Below are positions 26,199-35,312 of a stretch of DNA of 64,000 bases, in pieces (the stretch's first letter is position 1; each line of letters starts with the position of its first letter). Source of the stretch: MFD01213-c1 sp963704405 (GTDB lineage: Bacteria > Planctomycetota > Phycisphaerae > Tepidisphaerales > Tepidisphaeraceae); NCBI GenBank assembly GCA_963704405.1, contig OY969903.1:1054001-1118000 (forward strand), written 5' to 3'. Under the pieces are notes generated by a model. The model did not search any database. It had not been told where the DNA came from and was given only the letters and a program-made list of their open reading frames with translations. Made by a program: the position numbers and the translations under genes.

Positions 26199-27452
26199 TC
26201 AATATCGATACGTGATTCCGGTGCTGATGATGTATTCATTGAAATCGCGGAGCGGCACTGTTGAGCGATCGTTCACGAGATCCCATTGCAGGAATGCGCC
26301 GAGCGTACCGCGGTTTTTGGGGAGGTCGGCGAGGCGGGCGTTGGCGCGAATCGTGAAGATATCGACGTGGTCATGGCGGCGGATGGCGCGGGGGACACCG
26401 CCGAGCGTGGGGGCGGTTTCGGTGCTGGGGCGCATGTAGTTCTGCCACTCGTGCGAATACTGGAAATCCATCGAGATATCCTGCGTATGAAGGGGATGGA
26501 TGTCCTGCAAGGCGAAGCGGACGCGATTGGATTCGTAGCGGTAGCTTTCGCCGTCGGCGATGTTGAAGACGTGGTCGAAGCCGATGACGGCGCCGCCGAG
26601 CGTGTGGCGGAAAAATTCGCCGAGGCGGTCGGTGGGTTCGGTTGGGCCGCCGTAGCGCGTTTGCGGCTGCGTGTACAGGTGCAGGTTCAGGATCACCGTG
26701 TTGCGCTCGGCGTCGGGGTCCTGCGTTTTGGCGACACTGTATTGATAATCCAGGTGCGTGTAGTCGTAGGCGATTTCGCCGGAAACATACGGCCAGATTT
26801 CGGGGATCAGAAAGAACTCGGCGGAGGGAACAAAATCAAACGTGTGAAGAAATGCCTGGCCTTGCGTGAAGGTGAACTGGTCCTTGAGCAGCCCGGAGAC
26901 GACCACCGTGTCGGCGAACATGCCGTGGCGAACGCCGGCGGAAACGGTCTGCTGGATCGAATCGGCCTGCTGGACCTGGCCTTCATACAGCGCGCCGGCC
27001 AGATCGTATGCGAAGGCGAATGTGGTCGGGCTGTACTGCGCATCGTCCGGATCAAGCTGCAGCGAGTAGCCCGCGTTCACATCGGCGCCGGCGAAGATGC
27101 TGCTCTTGGCGCGTTGCAGGCCTTCGGGGTTGCTGTCAAAACCAAACATCGGCGTGCCGGATACGGCCCAGTCCCGGCCATTGCCGACGCTGTCATCGTC
27201 ATGCGAAGCATAATGGCCCAGGAACGGCGCGATCAGCCCGCTGCCGGGGGAGCCGGGGATATCGCCTTTGGTTGAGCCGAACGCGCTGATGGAGCTGTCA
27301 TGAAACAGCGACAGGCGGTTGGCCAGGGATTGGCTGAGGTTGGGGGATTTTTCATCGGCGTGCGCGGGAGAGACCAGCGCCAGGCTGATGATCAGACCAC
27401 ACGCGCTGGCCGCGCTAAAAAGGGCCGCAGTAACCGACGGCTTCGACTTCAT
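26199..27452 (-). CDS. Outer-membrane beta-barrel-like protein
   Basis: 417 residues with a strong signal peptide (about 8-32, AHA-D cleavage). The mature part has alternating amphipathic strands with regular aromatic residues (for example VSGEIAYDYTHLDYQYSVA, then NTVILNLHLYTQPQ) and ends in ISTGITYRY. The terminal Tyr after alternating residues matches the outer-membrane assembly signal. About 16 strands could fit. Function is unknown; it may be a porin or a large surface barrel of planctomycete type. It converges with the LPS kinase. Confidence 0.68.
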   Translation of the reverse strand: MKSKPSVTAALFSAASACGLIISLALVSPAHADEKSPNLSQSLANRLSLFHDSSISAFGSTKGDIPGSPGSGLIAPFLGHYASHDDDSVGNGRDWAVSGTPMFGFDSNPEGLQRAKSSIFAGADVNAGYSLQLDPDDAQYSPTTFAFAYDLAGALYEGQVQQADSIQQTVSAGVRHGMFADTVVVSGLLKDQFTFTQGQAFLHTFDFVPSAEFFLIPEIWPYVSGEIAYDYTHLDYQYSVAKTQDPDAERNTVILNLHLYTQPQTRYGGPTEPTDRLGEFFRHTLGGAVIGFDHVFNIADGESYRYESNRVRFALQDIHPLHTQDISMDFQYSHEWQNYMRPSTETAPTLGGVPRAIRRHDHVDIFTIRANARLADLPKNRGTLGAFLQWDLVNDRSTVPLRDFNEYIISTGITYRY

Positions 27453-27821
27453 TGCCCGTTTCTCCGAGAGAACGCCACGCTAAGGGACATCAGTGCCAGG
27501 AGGAAGATCCATGAACGCCAGGATGCCGAGGCTGCGCCTTAATTCAGGCGGAGCGATGCGGCACTTCCTCTCCCGCCGGCGCGACGGCAGGTGGAGTAGG
27601 CTAAAGGTGACCTTCGGGGAAGTCAAAGGCGGGGCAGGGATTGTGACAGTAAAATCAGACAGCGCGTGGCCGCTACATAAAGATCAGCCGGATTGTCTTT
27701 CCGCTGTTTCCATATTATCGGGCCAACAGAACAGTGCGGCGGGAGATCGTGCATTAAGTCGATGCCCAAACGCGACGACCCACTGATGGCAGCTTGATTG
27801 AGCTGCCTCAGGAGGATCGTC
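27453..27821 (+). other. Intergenic region with hairpin directly before the flagellar-rod gene
   Basis: No confident gene. An ATG at 27511 after AGGAGG opens a frame of about 92 codons without recognisable features. GGCAGCT at 27788-27794 pairs perfectly with AGCTGCC at 27801-27807, ending 3 bases before the GGAGG of the next gene, so it could control translation of that gene. Confidence 0.4.
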
Positions 27822-28184
27822 ATGAGCGGGTTGATGGATGTGCTGTCGATCGGGGCCAGTGGCATGAACGCCGCTCAGGCCCAGCTTTCGGTCACGGCCA
27901 ATAATATCGCCAACGCCGACACGTCGGGTTATCAGGCCAAGCGGGTTGACCTGGTGGAGTTGTCCGGCGGCGGGGTTGCGGTTGGCGGATTGACGACCGA
28001 TACAACGCCCGGGGCGGCTGATGCTGATGGAACGACAGGCTCCAACGTCGATCTGGCGAAGGAGTCGATCAACCTGACCCGCGAGAAGGTGCTGTATGAC
28101 GCCAACGCCGCCGTTGTGCGGGCGGGGTCGCACATGCTGGGGTCATTTCTGGATATGTTCGACCAGGACCATAAGAATCTCTAA
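27822..28184 (+). CDS. Flagellar basal-body rod-type protein (FlgB/FlgC-like), orphan
   Basis: 120 residues. The N-terminal 40 residues show the Flg_bb_rod signature SIGASGMNAAQAQLSVTANNIANADTSGYQAKRVD; the C-terminal 40 match the rod C-terminal coil (SNVDLAKESINLTREKVLYDANAAVVRAGSHMLGSF). The middle is a short Gly/Thr-rich loop. This is nearly the minimal rod length and close to FlgC in layout. No other flagellar gene is in the window. It may encode an axial component used outside a standard flagellar operon, or a relic. The ATG has GGAGG at 27811-27815. Confidence 0.82.
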   Translation: MSGLMDVLSIGASGMNAAQAQLSVTANNIANADTSGYQAKRVDLVELSGGGVAVGGLTTDTTPGAADADGTTGSNVDLAKESINLTREKVLYDANAAVVRAGSHMLGSFLDMFDQDHKNL

Positions 28185-28232
28185 GCCGCCGCGCAAGGAT
28201 TGATGGATCGCGAGGCTCGCCGGCAATTTGAG

Positions 28233-28754
28233 TCATTTCTTCGGGATGAATTTCATCGCGCCGGAATCCATGCAGTAGCGTTTGCCGGTGGGGGCGGGAC
28301 CATCGTCGAAGACGTGTCCGAGATGCCCGCCACACTGATGGCAGACGACTTCGACGCGCGAACCGTCCGCATCGGGAACCAGATCGACGCTGCCTTCAAC
28401 CGGCTGCCAGAAGCTGGGCCAGCCGGTGCCGGAATCGAACTTGGTATCTGAGTGATAAAGCACATTTCCGTCGGCGGCGCAGACGTAATCCCCCTTTTCG
28501 TGATTGTTCCAGTATTCATTGCGGAATGGGGGCTCTGTCCCTTTCTGGCGGAGAATATAGAACTGATTGGGAGTGAGAATCTTCTTCCATTCTTCATCTG
28601 TTTTCACGGTTTTTCCTTCACTGTTTGCGGATTGAGTGGTGGCGGCGGGCGAGGGCGCAACGTTGACCTCGGTGCGGGCCGAGTCGCAGGCAAATGAACC
28701 CATCGCGACGCCGAGTGCGACAATATTTAAAAGGTGATTCGCATTGGACTTCAT
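28233..28754 (-). CDS. msrB: Peptide-methionine (R)-S-oxide reductase
   Basis: 173 residues from the ATG at 28754 (AAGGA upstream), with a hydrophobic N-terminus (8-22) that suggests export; FAC at 21-23 is a weak lipobox. It reduces methionine-R-sulfoxide in proteins. Catalytic Cys161 is in KRYCMDSGAMKF. The structural zinc site is incomplete: Cys138 and Cys141 (VVCHQCGGH) are present, but the first pair is reduced to Cys92 because the fourth position is Asp95 (VCAADGN). The SGTGWPSFW box is canonical. It converges with the flagellar-rod gene. Confidence 0.9.
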   Translation of the reverse strand: MKSNANHLLNIVALGVAMGSFACDSARTEVNVAPSPAATTQSANSEGKTVKTDEEWKKILTPNQFYILRQKGTEPPFRNEYWNNHEKGDYVCAADGNVLYHSDTKFDSGTGWPSFWQPVEGSVDLVPDADGSRVEVVCHQCGGHLGHVFDDGPAPTGKRYCMDSGAMKFIPKK

Positions 28755-28809
28755 CGTTATCCTTGAAACCACCGGCGGGGATGTCAAATTCCACCGAGGG
28801 CAGGATTAA

Positions 28810-28989
28810 CTACGAGATCGGCGAGAGGGCGGATGTGCGGGCGACGGCGAAGGCAAGCTGGGGAACAGGCGCCTTTCGTCCGCGCGAAAAATGCGCGATG
28901 GCCAGAAAGATGGCCAAGTAGGGAAAGAAGATGATAAAACCGTGGACATTCGCGATGAATGCCAGAGGAAAGAACCGCAGAGTCTTCAT
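28810..28989 (-). CDS. Small hydrophobic protein
   Basis: 59 residues from an ATG at 28989: a basic start (MKTLRFF), one or two hydrophobic segments (PLAFIANVHGFIIFFPYLAIFLAIAHF) and a basic tail. It may be a single-pass membrane peptide. No ribosome-binding site is clear and no family is recognised, so it is tentative. Confidence 0.35.
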   Translation of the reverse strand: MKTLRFFPLAFIANVHGFIIFFPYLAIFLAIAHFSRGRKAPVPQLAFAVARTSALSPIS

Positions 28990-29177
28990 GGCAGGTGGGT
29001 TATAGCACGAATTGTTTTTTTGCCCGCCAGTAAATTTGGCTGTGCGACAGCGCATAAATGGCATCGTGCAGGAAATTGGGGGAAGTGTGCGGGGGACGCG
29101 GGTCGATCGGGGAAAGCCGGCGATAAAGAGTTAATTTAAGGACACTTGCAACGGTTGCGAAGCAGAATTGCGATAAT

Positions 29178-30047
29178 TCAGGCAGGTTTATAGAGAATTT
29201 CGGCGCTGCGGAGGGTGTTGCGGAGGAGCATCGCGACGGTCATGGGTCCTACGCCTCCGGGAACGGGCGTGATGTGGCCGGCTTTCTGTTTCACCGCTTC
29301 GAAATCGACATCGCCGACGGTTTTTTTTGTGCCGTCCGGGAGCGTGACGCGGTTGATGCCGACGTCGATCACGACCGCGCCTTCGCGGATATGGGCTGGT
29401 GCGATGAGGTTTGGCTTCCCGACGGCGACGACGACGATATCGGCCAGCCGGGTATGGGCTGGAACATCGCGCGTTGCGATGTGGCAGAGTGAAACGGTCG
29501 CCATCTGCTCGGCCAGAAGAAGCGCGATGGGTTTGCCGGCGATTTCGCTGGCGCCCACCACGACGGCTTCTGCGCCTTCGAGTTTCACGCCGGTGGATTT
29601 GATCAACTCGATGACGCCCATCGCGGTGCAGGGGGCGATGAGCGTGTGGCCATAGACGACATAACCGATGTTGGCGGGGTTGACGCCTTCCACATCTTTG
29701 ACGACGTCGATCTCATACTGCAGCCGCGCGCGATCCAGATGCGGGGGCAGGGGAAGATGCATCATGATGCCTGTGACTGCCGGGTCGGCATTCAATCGGC
29801 GAATTTGAAGTTTCAGCTCGCGCTGGGTGATATCTGCCGGGAAGGTCAGCAGATTGTAGTTGATGCCCACTGCCCGGCAGGCTTCGCCTTGGCGCTGGGC
29901 GTAGAGTTCTCCGGCGGCATCGGAGCCGACGAGGATGGCTGTGAGATGCACCGGCTTGCCGGTCGCGGCCAGGCCGCTGATCTTGTTGAGGACTTCCTGT
30001 CTGATGCGAGCGGCGAGTGCGACGCCGTCGATGATCTGTGCGGGCAT
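29178..30047 (-). CDS. folD: FolD-family methylenetetrahydrofolate dehydrogenase/cyclohydrolase with altered catalytic residues
   Basis: 289 residues, normal length. The family framework is clear: the AEQMATVSLCHIATRD segment, the VVVGASEIAGKPIALLL nucleotide-binding turn and the HITPVPGGVGPMT signature. In the active site Tyr49 is kept, but the position of the essential cyclohydrolase Lys is Gln53 (ELYAQRQGEA), the LVQLPLP-type Gln is His97 (MMHLPLP) and the KDVDG Asp is Glu120 (KDVEG). By analogy with the well-studied human enzyme, such changes should impair the cyclohydrolase and may leave only dehydrogenase activity. This could be a specialised dehydrogenase, or a paralogue with another canonical FolD elsewhere. 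Confidence 0.85.
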   Translation of the reverse strand: MPAQIIDGVALAARIRQEVLNKISGLAATGKPVHLTAILVGSDAAGELYAQRQGEACRAVGINYNLLTFPADITQRELKLQIRRLNADPAVTGIMMHLPLPPHLDRARLQYEIDVVKDVEGVNPANIGYVVYGHTLIAPCTAMGVIELIKSTGVKLEGAEAVVVGASEIAGKPIALLLAEQMATVSLCHIATRDVPAHTRLADIVVVAVGKPNLIAPAHIREGAVVIDVGINRVTLPDGTKKTVGDVDFEAVKQKAGHITPVPGGVGPMTVAMLLRNTLRSAEILYKPA

Positions 30048-30301
30048 AAGGTGCGGGAGTATACGGGAAAGGGCGGGGTTTGGAGAGTTCTGTTTCTTGT
30101 CCTTTGCTCCGGATGGGGCAACCGTATGTGGTCTGTGCTCCTTATGGTCCTATCTCCTGATAATCCAGGAGAAGGGGATTAGGGTGATTTTGAATCTTCA
30201 ATGCTTTCGATTTGCAACATCGCCTCCTGCCTCAGCCTACTCGCGGGCAGTCGCCTGGTCCGCTTGCGCCTCGCGAAGTATCCGGAGAGGGAGTGAATCG
30301 C

Positions 30302-32122
30302 TTAAAATTTTCTCAAGCTTTGTATGTTCTGGGGCAGCACGCATGTGACGACTGTGCCCTTTCCTACGGATGAATCCAGCCGCACCGTTCCGCCCAGGGC
30401 CGCGACGGCGTGCTTCACGATCGCGAGTCCCAGTCCCGTTCCGCGACCGGCCGTTCCGCTTCTTGCGGGGTCAACCTGATAGAATCGTTCGAAAACTCGA
30501 TCTCGATGTTCGGGTGGGATGCCGATGCCGGTGTCGGCGACTGAAAGCTGAACTGTCCCCGTCCCGGCTTCGCCATTATTGGTGTGGAGGGAAATGGTGA
30601 TCGCGCCGCCGGCTGGGGTGAATTTGATGCTGTTCTCGACGAGATTTTTCAGAACGAGATGGAGCAGGCGCTCGTCGCTGTGGAACGAGAGGGGCGTTTC
30701 TGAATCTTCTCCGAAGCGCAGGTCTACGCCGCGCTGTCTGGCGGTGGGGCCCATGGTGCTGCGGACGACGGCGAACAGGTCCCACGGCTTCACCTCCGCC
30801 AGTTTGGGCTCGGCATCGGGGCTTTCCAGGCGTGAGAGATCCAGAAGGTCGCGGAGCATTTCTTCCAGCCGCTTGACGTGCCCTTCGATGATGTTGATGC
30901 ACTTTTCGGTTTGCGGCGGATCGTCGCCATATACGTCGCGGAGGGTTTCCATCGCGATCTTGATGGCTGCTATTGGCGTGCGCAATTCGTGGCTGGCGTT
31001 GGCGACGAAATCAGTCTTCATCTGCACCATGTTGGCCATCGTGCTGACGTCACGAAGCAGCAGCAGGACACCGCCGGTGGCGGTGGGGGTGGCGACGGCC
31101 TGGTAGGTCAGACGTTGTCCGCCGCGGGTGAGGCGGACTTCACGCTGGACCCGGGCGCTGGTGGCGCCGTCGCCATCAGTGGTGGCCTTGGCGGCGGCGT
31201 CCAGAAGTTGCAGCAGCGCTTCATCATTCACGACGCTCACGGTTTTCTTTCCCATCACCTGCGCAGGCGCAAGCTGGAGCAACTCGGCGGCCGGGGAATT
31301 GATCAACAGCACGCGGCTGGCGGAGTCGGTGACGAGGATCGGATCGGGAAGCGTGTCGACGAGGCTGCGCAGGTCACGCCGCTGTTTGCCGATTTCTTCG
31401 AGCTGGTTTTCGGCGTGCGAGGCGACGAGATTCATCTTGTCGGCGAGAAAGCGGACGTCATCCGCGCCGCGGGGGTCTACGCGAGCGTGCCACTGGCCGG
31501 AGGCCATCATTTCGGCCGCCCCGGCGAGGTCGCGCGTGGGCTTGATCCATTGCCGCTGAAGGATCAGTGCGAGCAGGCTGACCATCAGCACCGCGGCGGC
31601 CAAGCCACCGGCGCTGACCAGCCAGATCGGTGTTTCCAGAGTCGCCCAGTGGCGCCTGGGATATGAAACGCGGACGACCATTCCGTCCGGCCTGGATTCA
31701 TCAACCAGCTCGGCGAGATAGACGGCATGTTCGCCGAGCGTTGCGCTGTCTCGAGAACTGCTGCCGACATGCTGGCGGCGGGCTGCGATCACCTCGGGGC
31801 GATCGTTATGATTCTGCATGGTCGCGGGGTCGGCGTGGGTGTCGAAGGTTACGACGCCGCCGCCGTCGATGATCGTGATCCGCGCATTCCAGACCTGCGA
31901 GATGCTGCGCAGCTGATCGATCCCCGCCGGCGTGATGGTGGTCGCGCCCGGTGTCAGCGATTTACGGACGCTTGTAGCCACCAGATCCAGCGCCTGCACC
32001 TGGTCCCAGTGAATCGTTCCCTGGCCTACCCAATAAATAATCCCGCCGGCGACACCTGCCATGAGCAGGGCCATGAGAACAAAGGGTACGAGGAGCCGGA
32101 TAAGAAAGGGCCGCGGGGACAT
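30302..32122 (-). CDS. phoR: PhoR-like phosphate-regulon sensor histidine kinase
   Basis: 606 residues from the ATG at 32122 (the frame also reaches a TTG at 32185). Domain order: membrane segment (about 9-31), an extracytoplasmic region with an IIDGGGVVTFDTHAD turn, a second membrane segment (about 166-189), a HAMP linker (KPTRDLAGAAEMMASG), a PAS domain (about 250-360), the HisKA box ANASHELRTPIAAIK with His378, and an ATPase domain with N, G1 (DTGIGIP) and G2 (GRGTGLGLAI) boxes. It ends QNIQSLRKF. It follows the phoB-like gene (gap 185 bp) and should phosphorylate it. Confidence 0.88.
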   Translation of the reverse strand: MSPRPFLIRLLVPFVLMALLMAGVAGGIIYWVGQGTIHWDQVQALDLVATSVRKSLTPGATTITPAGIDQLRSISQVWNARITIIDGGGVVTFDTHADPATMQNHNDRPEVIAARRQHVGSSSRDSATLGEHAVYLAELVDESRPDGMVVRVSYPRRHWATLETPIWLVSAGGLAAAVLMVSLLALILQRQWIKPTRDLAGAAEMMASGQWHARVDPRGADDVRFLADKMNLVASHAENQLEEIGKQRRDLRSLVDTLPDPILVTDSASRVLLINSPAAELLQLAPAQVMGKKTVSVVNDEALLQLLDAAAKATTDGDGATSARVQREVRLTRGGQRLTYQAVATPTATGGVLLLLRDVSTMANMVQMKTDFVANASHELRTPIAAIKIAMETLRDVYGDDPPQTEKCINIIEGHVKRLEEMLRDLLDLSRLESPDAEPKLAEVKPWDLFAVVRSTMGPTARQRGVDLRFGEDSETPLSFHSDERLLHLVLKNLVENSIKFTPAGGAITISLHTNNGEAGTGTVQLSVADTGIGIPPEHRDRVFERFYQVDPARSGTAGRGTGLGLAIVKHAVAALGGTVRLDSSVGKGTVVTCVLPQNIQSLRKF

Positions 32123-32205
32123 GAGGGGAGTATAACCGTCGGGATTGGCGTTCGATCGGAAAGCGCGGGGAAATCTGAATGACAAACGACGGAATTCGAG
32201 TGATG

Positions 32206-32305
32206 GATCAATGACGAAGGTTCAAATATTCGAATGACGAAACACAGAGGGAAAGGCGCATCTCTGCCGGTTTTTGTTTCATCATTCGATCATTCGTCTT
32301 TTTTG
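32206..32305. repeat. Inverted repeat between phoB and phoR
   Basis: caatgacgaaggttcaaatattcgaatgacgaa on the left and catcattcgatcattcgtctttttt on the right are imperfect reverse complements around a GC-rich middle. It may act as an attenuator between the two genes, or be another dispersed repeat of the genome. Confidence 0.5.
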
Positions 32306-32307
32306 CA

Positions 32308-33039
32308 TCACTCTGTTTCCTCGGGCGTTTCCTGGACGCTGTACCCGACCCCGCGGACTGTGCGGACAATCCAACTGGCGGCGCCGAGTTTTTTGCGGAT
32401 GGCGGTGATGTGAACATCGATCGCGCGGTCGGTGACGAAGACGCCGGTGCCGATGGCTTTGTCCATGAGCTGATCGCGCGTCAGCACGCGGCCGCGTGCG
32501 CTTGCCAGGGCGCTGAGCAGTTTGAATTCGGTGAGCGTGAGCTTCACGGAGTCGCCGTTCACGCTGACTTCATGCTTGGAGCCATCGATCGACAGCGGGC
32601 CAACGCGGAGCAGGATGGAATCGGCAGCGACCCCGACTTCGCCTCGGCGAAGCACGGTGTTGAGCCGGGCGAGGAGGATTTTCATGCTGAATGGCTTGGT
32701 GACGTAATCATCGGCGCCGAGCGTCAGACCGACGATGACATCGGTCTCTTCGCTCTTGGCGGTGAGCATGATGATCGGGATGCCGGCGGTGTGGGCGTCG
32801 GCTTTCAGCCGGCGGGCGACTTCGGTGCCGCTCATTCCTGGGAGCATCAGGTCGAGCAGAACCAGATCGGGAAGTTCGCGAGAAGCGATTTCCAGGGCGG
32901 CGTCGCCGCTGGTGGCGGTTAAGGCCTTATAGCCGTTGCGCTGAAGGTTGTAGGTGATGAGATCGACCAGGTCTTTTTCGTCATCGACGACGAGGATGGT
33001 CGGCCTGGTTTTCCGTTCCGATTCGGCCGCGCGGGCCAT
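32308..33039 (-). CDS. phoB: PhoB-like response regulator, OmpR family
   Basis: 243 residues. The receiver domain (about 14-130) has acidic residues DDE, phosphoacceptor Asp63 in LVLLDLMLPG, and Lys in the YVTKPFS turn. The C-terminal winged helix (about 145-235) has LTLTEFKLLSALASARGRVLTRDQL and VTDRAIDVHITAIRKKLG, ending in RTVRGVGYSV. It should bind pho-box-like sites to respond to phosphate limitation. It is the first gene of a pair with the PhoR-like kinase. The PstS-like surface protein 10 kb away could be a target, but no pho box was searched for. Confidence 0.9.
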   Translation of the reverse strand: MARAAESERKTRPTILVVDDEKDLVDLITYNLQRNGYKALTATSGDAALEIASRELPDLVLLDLMLPGMSGTEVARRLKADAHTAGIPIIMLTAKSEETDVIVGLTLGADDYVTKPFSMKILLARLNTVLRRGEVGVAADSILLRVGPLSIDGSKHEVSVNGDSVKLTLTEFKLLSALASARGRVLTRDQLMDKAIGTGVFVTDRAIDVHITAIRKKLGAASWIVRTVRGVGYSVQETPEETE

Positions 33040-33226
33040 CGCTGATTCGGGTCATGGTACTTCTCCCTGAGTCATGCTGGTTCAGCACGGATTGCGCAGA
33101 GCGCCCGGATTGAGATGCGGCATTCCGTGCCCATGCTATACTCGCATTCATACAGGCAAAATCCGCTTTCACCACCGGGCGGTCAATGGGTTAACGCAGC
33201 CTTAACACAGCGCGAAGGAGATGCAA

Positions 33227-34516
33227 ATGGCCAGGGCAAGCACGCTCATTTCCACGTTAGTCATTCTATTGCCGCTGCTTGGCGGTGTCGCGGGATGCGA
33301 GCCGGCGGCGCAGGTTGCGTGGGCTCCCGATGGCTCGCGGGCGGCATATTTTGTGCCCACGACGGGAAATCCCCTGCCGGGCGTGTCATATCTGCTCGAT
33401 TCCGGCGGAAAAGTAACCGGCGAGCTGGGCCAGACATTCGGATCATTCGCCTGGACCACGGACTCTGAAACCGTCTACTTCGGCGGCTACGACAACAAAG
33501 CCGGTGGCGACGGCGGCGGTCCAATTAAAAACTGGTCGACCGATAGCGATGAAACGGCGGCACATGTCACGACCGATCAATATCCGCCGATGGCTCTTTG
33601 CAGGTGGCACGACGGGAAAGCAGAGCGGCTTGTGTCCGTGGGGAATCGCTTTGTCTTATTTGTCGATCTGTCACCGGACGCCAGTTGGGTCTCGATCGTC
33701 ACATTTGCAAAAGATCCCGATGAGCATCCGGAGTTGTTTGCTTACAACACGACTTCTAAAAAGCTTTATGAGCTGAGCATCCATTGCACAACGGCGGCTT
33801 GCTTCACAGGGCCGAACAAGCTCGCGTACGTCGAAGCCGACCGCGAAAAGCAGGGCATTTCGCCGACCGGGAAGATCGTCGAAGTCACATTGGATGAATC
33901 GGCGGAGCATCTGGATCGTGTGCCGCTTGTCGATGTGCTTTGGGATAAGACCTCTTACCTTCAGCGCACTGAGGACGGCCTGCTCTTCACGAGCATGCCC
34001 AGGACCTTCCCGGTAAAATCGCGATCGGAAAACGATCGCCCGCCTGGGCTGTACCACTTCACCAAAGCTGACGGCGGGGTCGTCGCGATGGAAGAATTTG
34101 CATTTCCTCTTTTCCAGCCGAGCCCTGACGGCAAACGCATTCTTTACCTCAAGGTCACGCCGGCTGCGAAAGAGACGCCGGAAAAGCGGGAACTGGCGGT
34201 GATGAATTCCAATGGGAGCGATTCGCACGTGCTGTGCGATATCACGGGCTTTGGGCCGCAGCCGCCGATCTGGCCTGGCTGGCATGGGAATGATGAGATG
34301 ACGTTCGCATCACCGACGCCGCAGGATTTTCCGGGGCAGGATGGGCGGATTACGTTTGATGTTGTGAATTACAGTATTGATGCGCGGGGTGAGATTCGGC
34401 CGGTAAAAGTCTTGAGTAAGGATTGGCCGCTGGAAATGAAGCCTTGGATGAAGCAGGATAAATTTGCGGGGGTGAAGATTGGGCCTGCAACTCAGCCTGC
34501 GCCTGTATCGCCGTAG
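33227..34516 (+). CDS. Lipoprotein with beta-propeller-like domain
   Basis: About 429 residues. GAAGGAG precedes, and the second ATG at 33227 is better spaced than 33221. The signal peptide ends in a lipobox-like GVAGCEP. The mature part is built of strand repeats with WAPDGSRAAY-, FAWTTDSETVYF- and DLSPDASWVSIV-type turns, like the WD/TolB-type propellers of exported proteins. The last 90 residues are not repeat-like. Function is unknown. It follows the pho genes divergently. Confidence 0.72.
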   Translation: MARASTLISTLVILLPLLGGVAGCEPAAQVAWAPDGSRAAYFVPTTGNPLPGVSYLLDSGGKVTGELGQTFGSFAWTTDSETVYFGGYDNKAGGDGGGPIKNWSTDSDETAAHVTTDQYPPMALCRWHDGKAERLVSVGNRFVLFVDLSPDASWVSIVTFAKDPDEHPELFAYNTTSKKLYELSIHCTTAACFTGPNKLAYVEADREKQGISPTGKIVEVTLDESAEHLDRVPLVDVLWDKTSYLQRTEDGLLFTSMPRTFPVKSRSENDRPPGLYHFTKADGGVVAMEEFAFPLFQPSPDGKRILYLKVTPAAKETPEKRELAVMNSNGSDSHVLCDITGFGPQPPIWPGWHGNDEMTFASPTPQDFPGQDGRITFDVVNYSIDARGEIRPVKVLSKDWPLEMKPWMKQDKFAGVKIGPATQPAPVSP

Positions 34517-34681
34517 ATGGTTCGGCAACGCCGGAATTCCGTTAACGTGATGCGGGGCGGTGGCGGCGGCGCATTTTGGTCGAGGCGGATACAATAAATT
34601 CAACCATCCCTGCCTTGTGACAGTTGTGCTACATTGCATCCTCGGAATCACCGCGGCCACGTTTGTACCACAGGAGTTTCC

Positions 34682-35272
34682 ATGCGATTCCAATTTGTTT
34701 TCATCGCCGCCTTGGCGCTGGCGGGTTGCGCTCCGGAACCGCAGGCCCGCGATATTTCCAAGGACGCCAACGGCGGTGTAGACATCATCCCGCCTGCGAT
34801 TCTTGCTTCGGAAAAGTTAGTCCCCGCCACCCAGCCGGCGAATGATTTCAAGGATCTCATTCAGGCGTTGTCCGAATCCAATCAGAACCATGAAAAAGTC
34901 CTTCGTGCCCTGCGGCTGTCCGGCCTGGTCCCCGAACTTCGCGAAGCCGGGCCCTATACTCTTTTTGCCCCAACCGATGAAGCGTTCAGTAAATTGCCCC
35001 CGGGCACGTTTGATCGGCTGCTTCAGCCGCAAAATCGCCAGCAGTTGAGAGCGTTGATGCAATATCACCTGCTGAAGGGGCGCATTGACTTCAAAACCAT
35101 GCTGGACACCAACGGCACCGTCCCGGCAACGTCCGGGCAATCTTTGGTGATTAAGGGAATCGACCACAAAGTGATGGTCAATGACGCCAACGTGATCCGC
35201 TCAACTGACACCGCATCGAACGGCATCATCCACTGGACGGACAGCGTCCTCCTGCCGCCGGCGCATGGATAA
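34682..35272 (+). CDS. Fasciclin (FAS1) domain lipoprotein
   Basis: 196 residues from the ATG at 34682 (AGGAG upstream). The lipobox is ALAGCAP. The FAS1 domain covers about 60-193: the H1-like GPYTLFAPTDEAFSKLPPGTF box, RALMQYHLLKGRI, a strand with LVIKGI, and the terminal GIIHWTDSVLLPP. FAS1 domains mediate cell-surface adhesion. The stop lies 40 bp before the convergent lipoprotein. Confidence 0.9.
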   Translation: MRFQFVFIAALALAGCAPEPQARDISKDANGGVDIIPPAILASEKLVPATQPANDFKDLIQALSESNQNHEKVLRALRLSGLVPELREAGPYTLFAPTDEAFSKLPPGTFDRLLQPQNRQQLRALMQYHLLKGRIDFKTMLDTNGTVPATSGQSLVIKGIDHKVMVNDANVIRSTDTASNGIIHWTDSVLLPPAHG

Positions 35273-35312
35273 GCCGGCTTCAGTCATGGCCGTCGGTTTT
35301 TCAATATGCGTT

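Noticed and set aside
26286..27275. A 329-codon + frame over the barrel gene
   Set aside because: Antisense to a gene with a signal peptide and barrel pattern; no domain recognised in the shadow.
27511..27786. A small gene from the ATG at 27511 after AGGAGG
   Set aside because: The site is good, but the 92-codon product has no pattern, conservation cue or normal codon use; only an intergenic note is given.
32123..32185. A TTG start at 32185 for phoR
   Set aside because: It adds 21 residues that precede the natural membrane segment without a ribosome-binding site; the ATG at 32122 is simpler.
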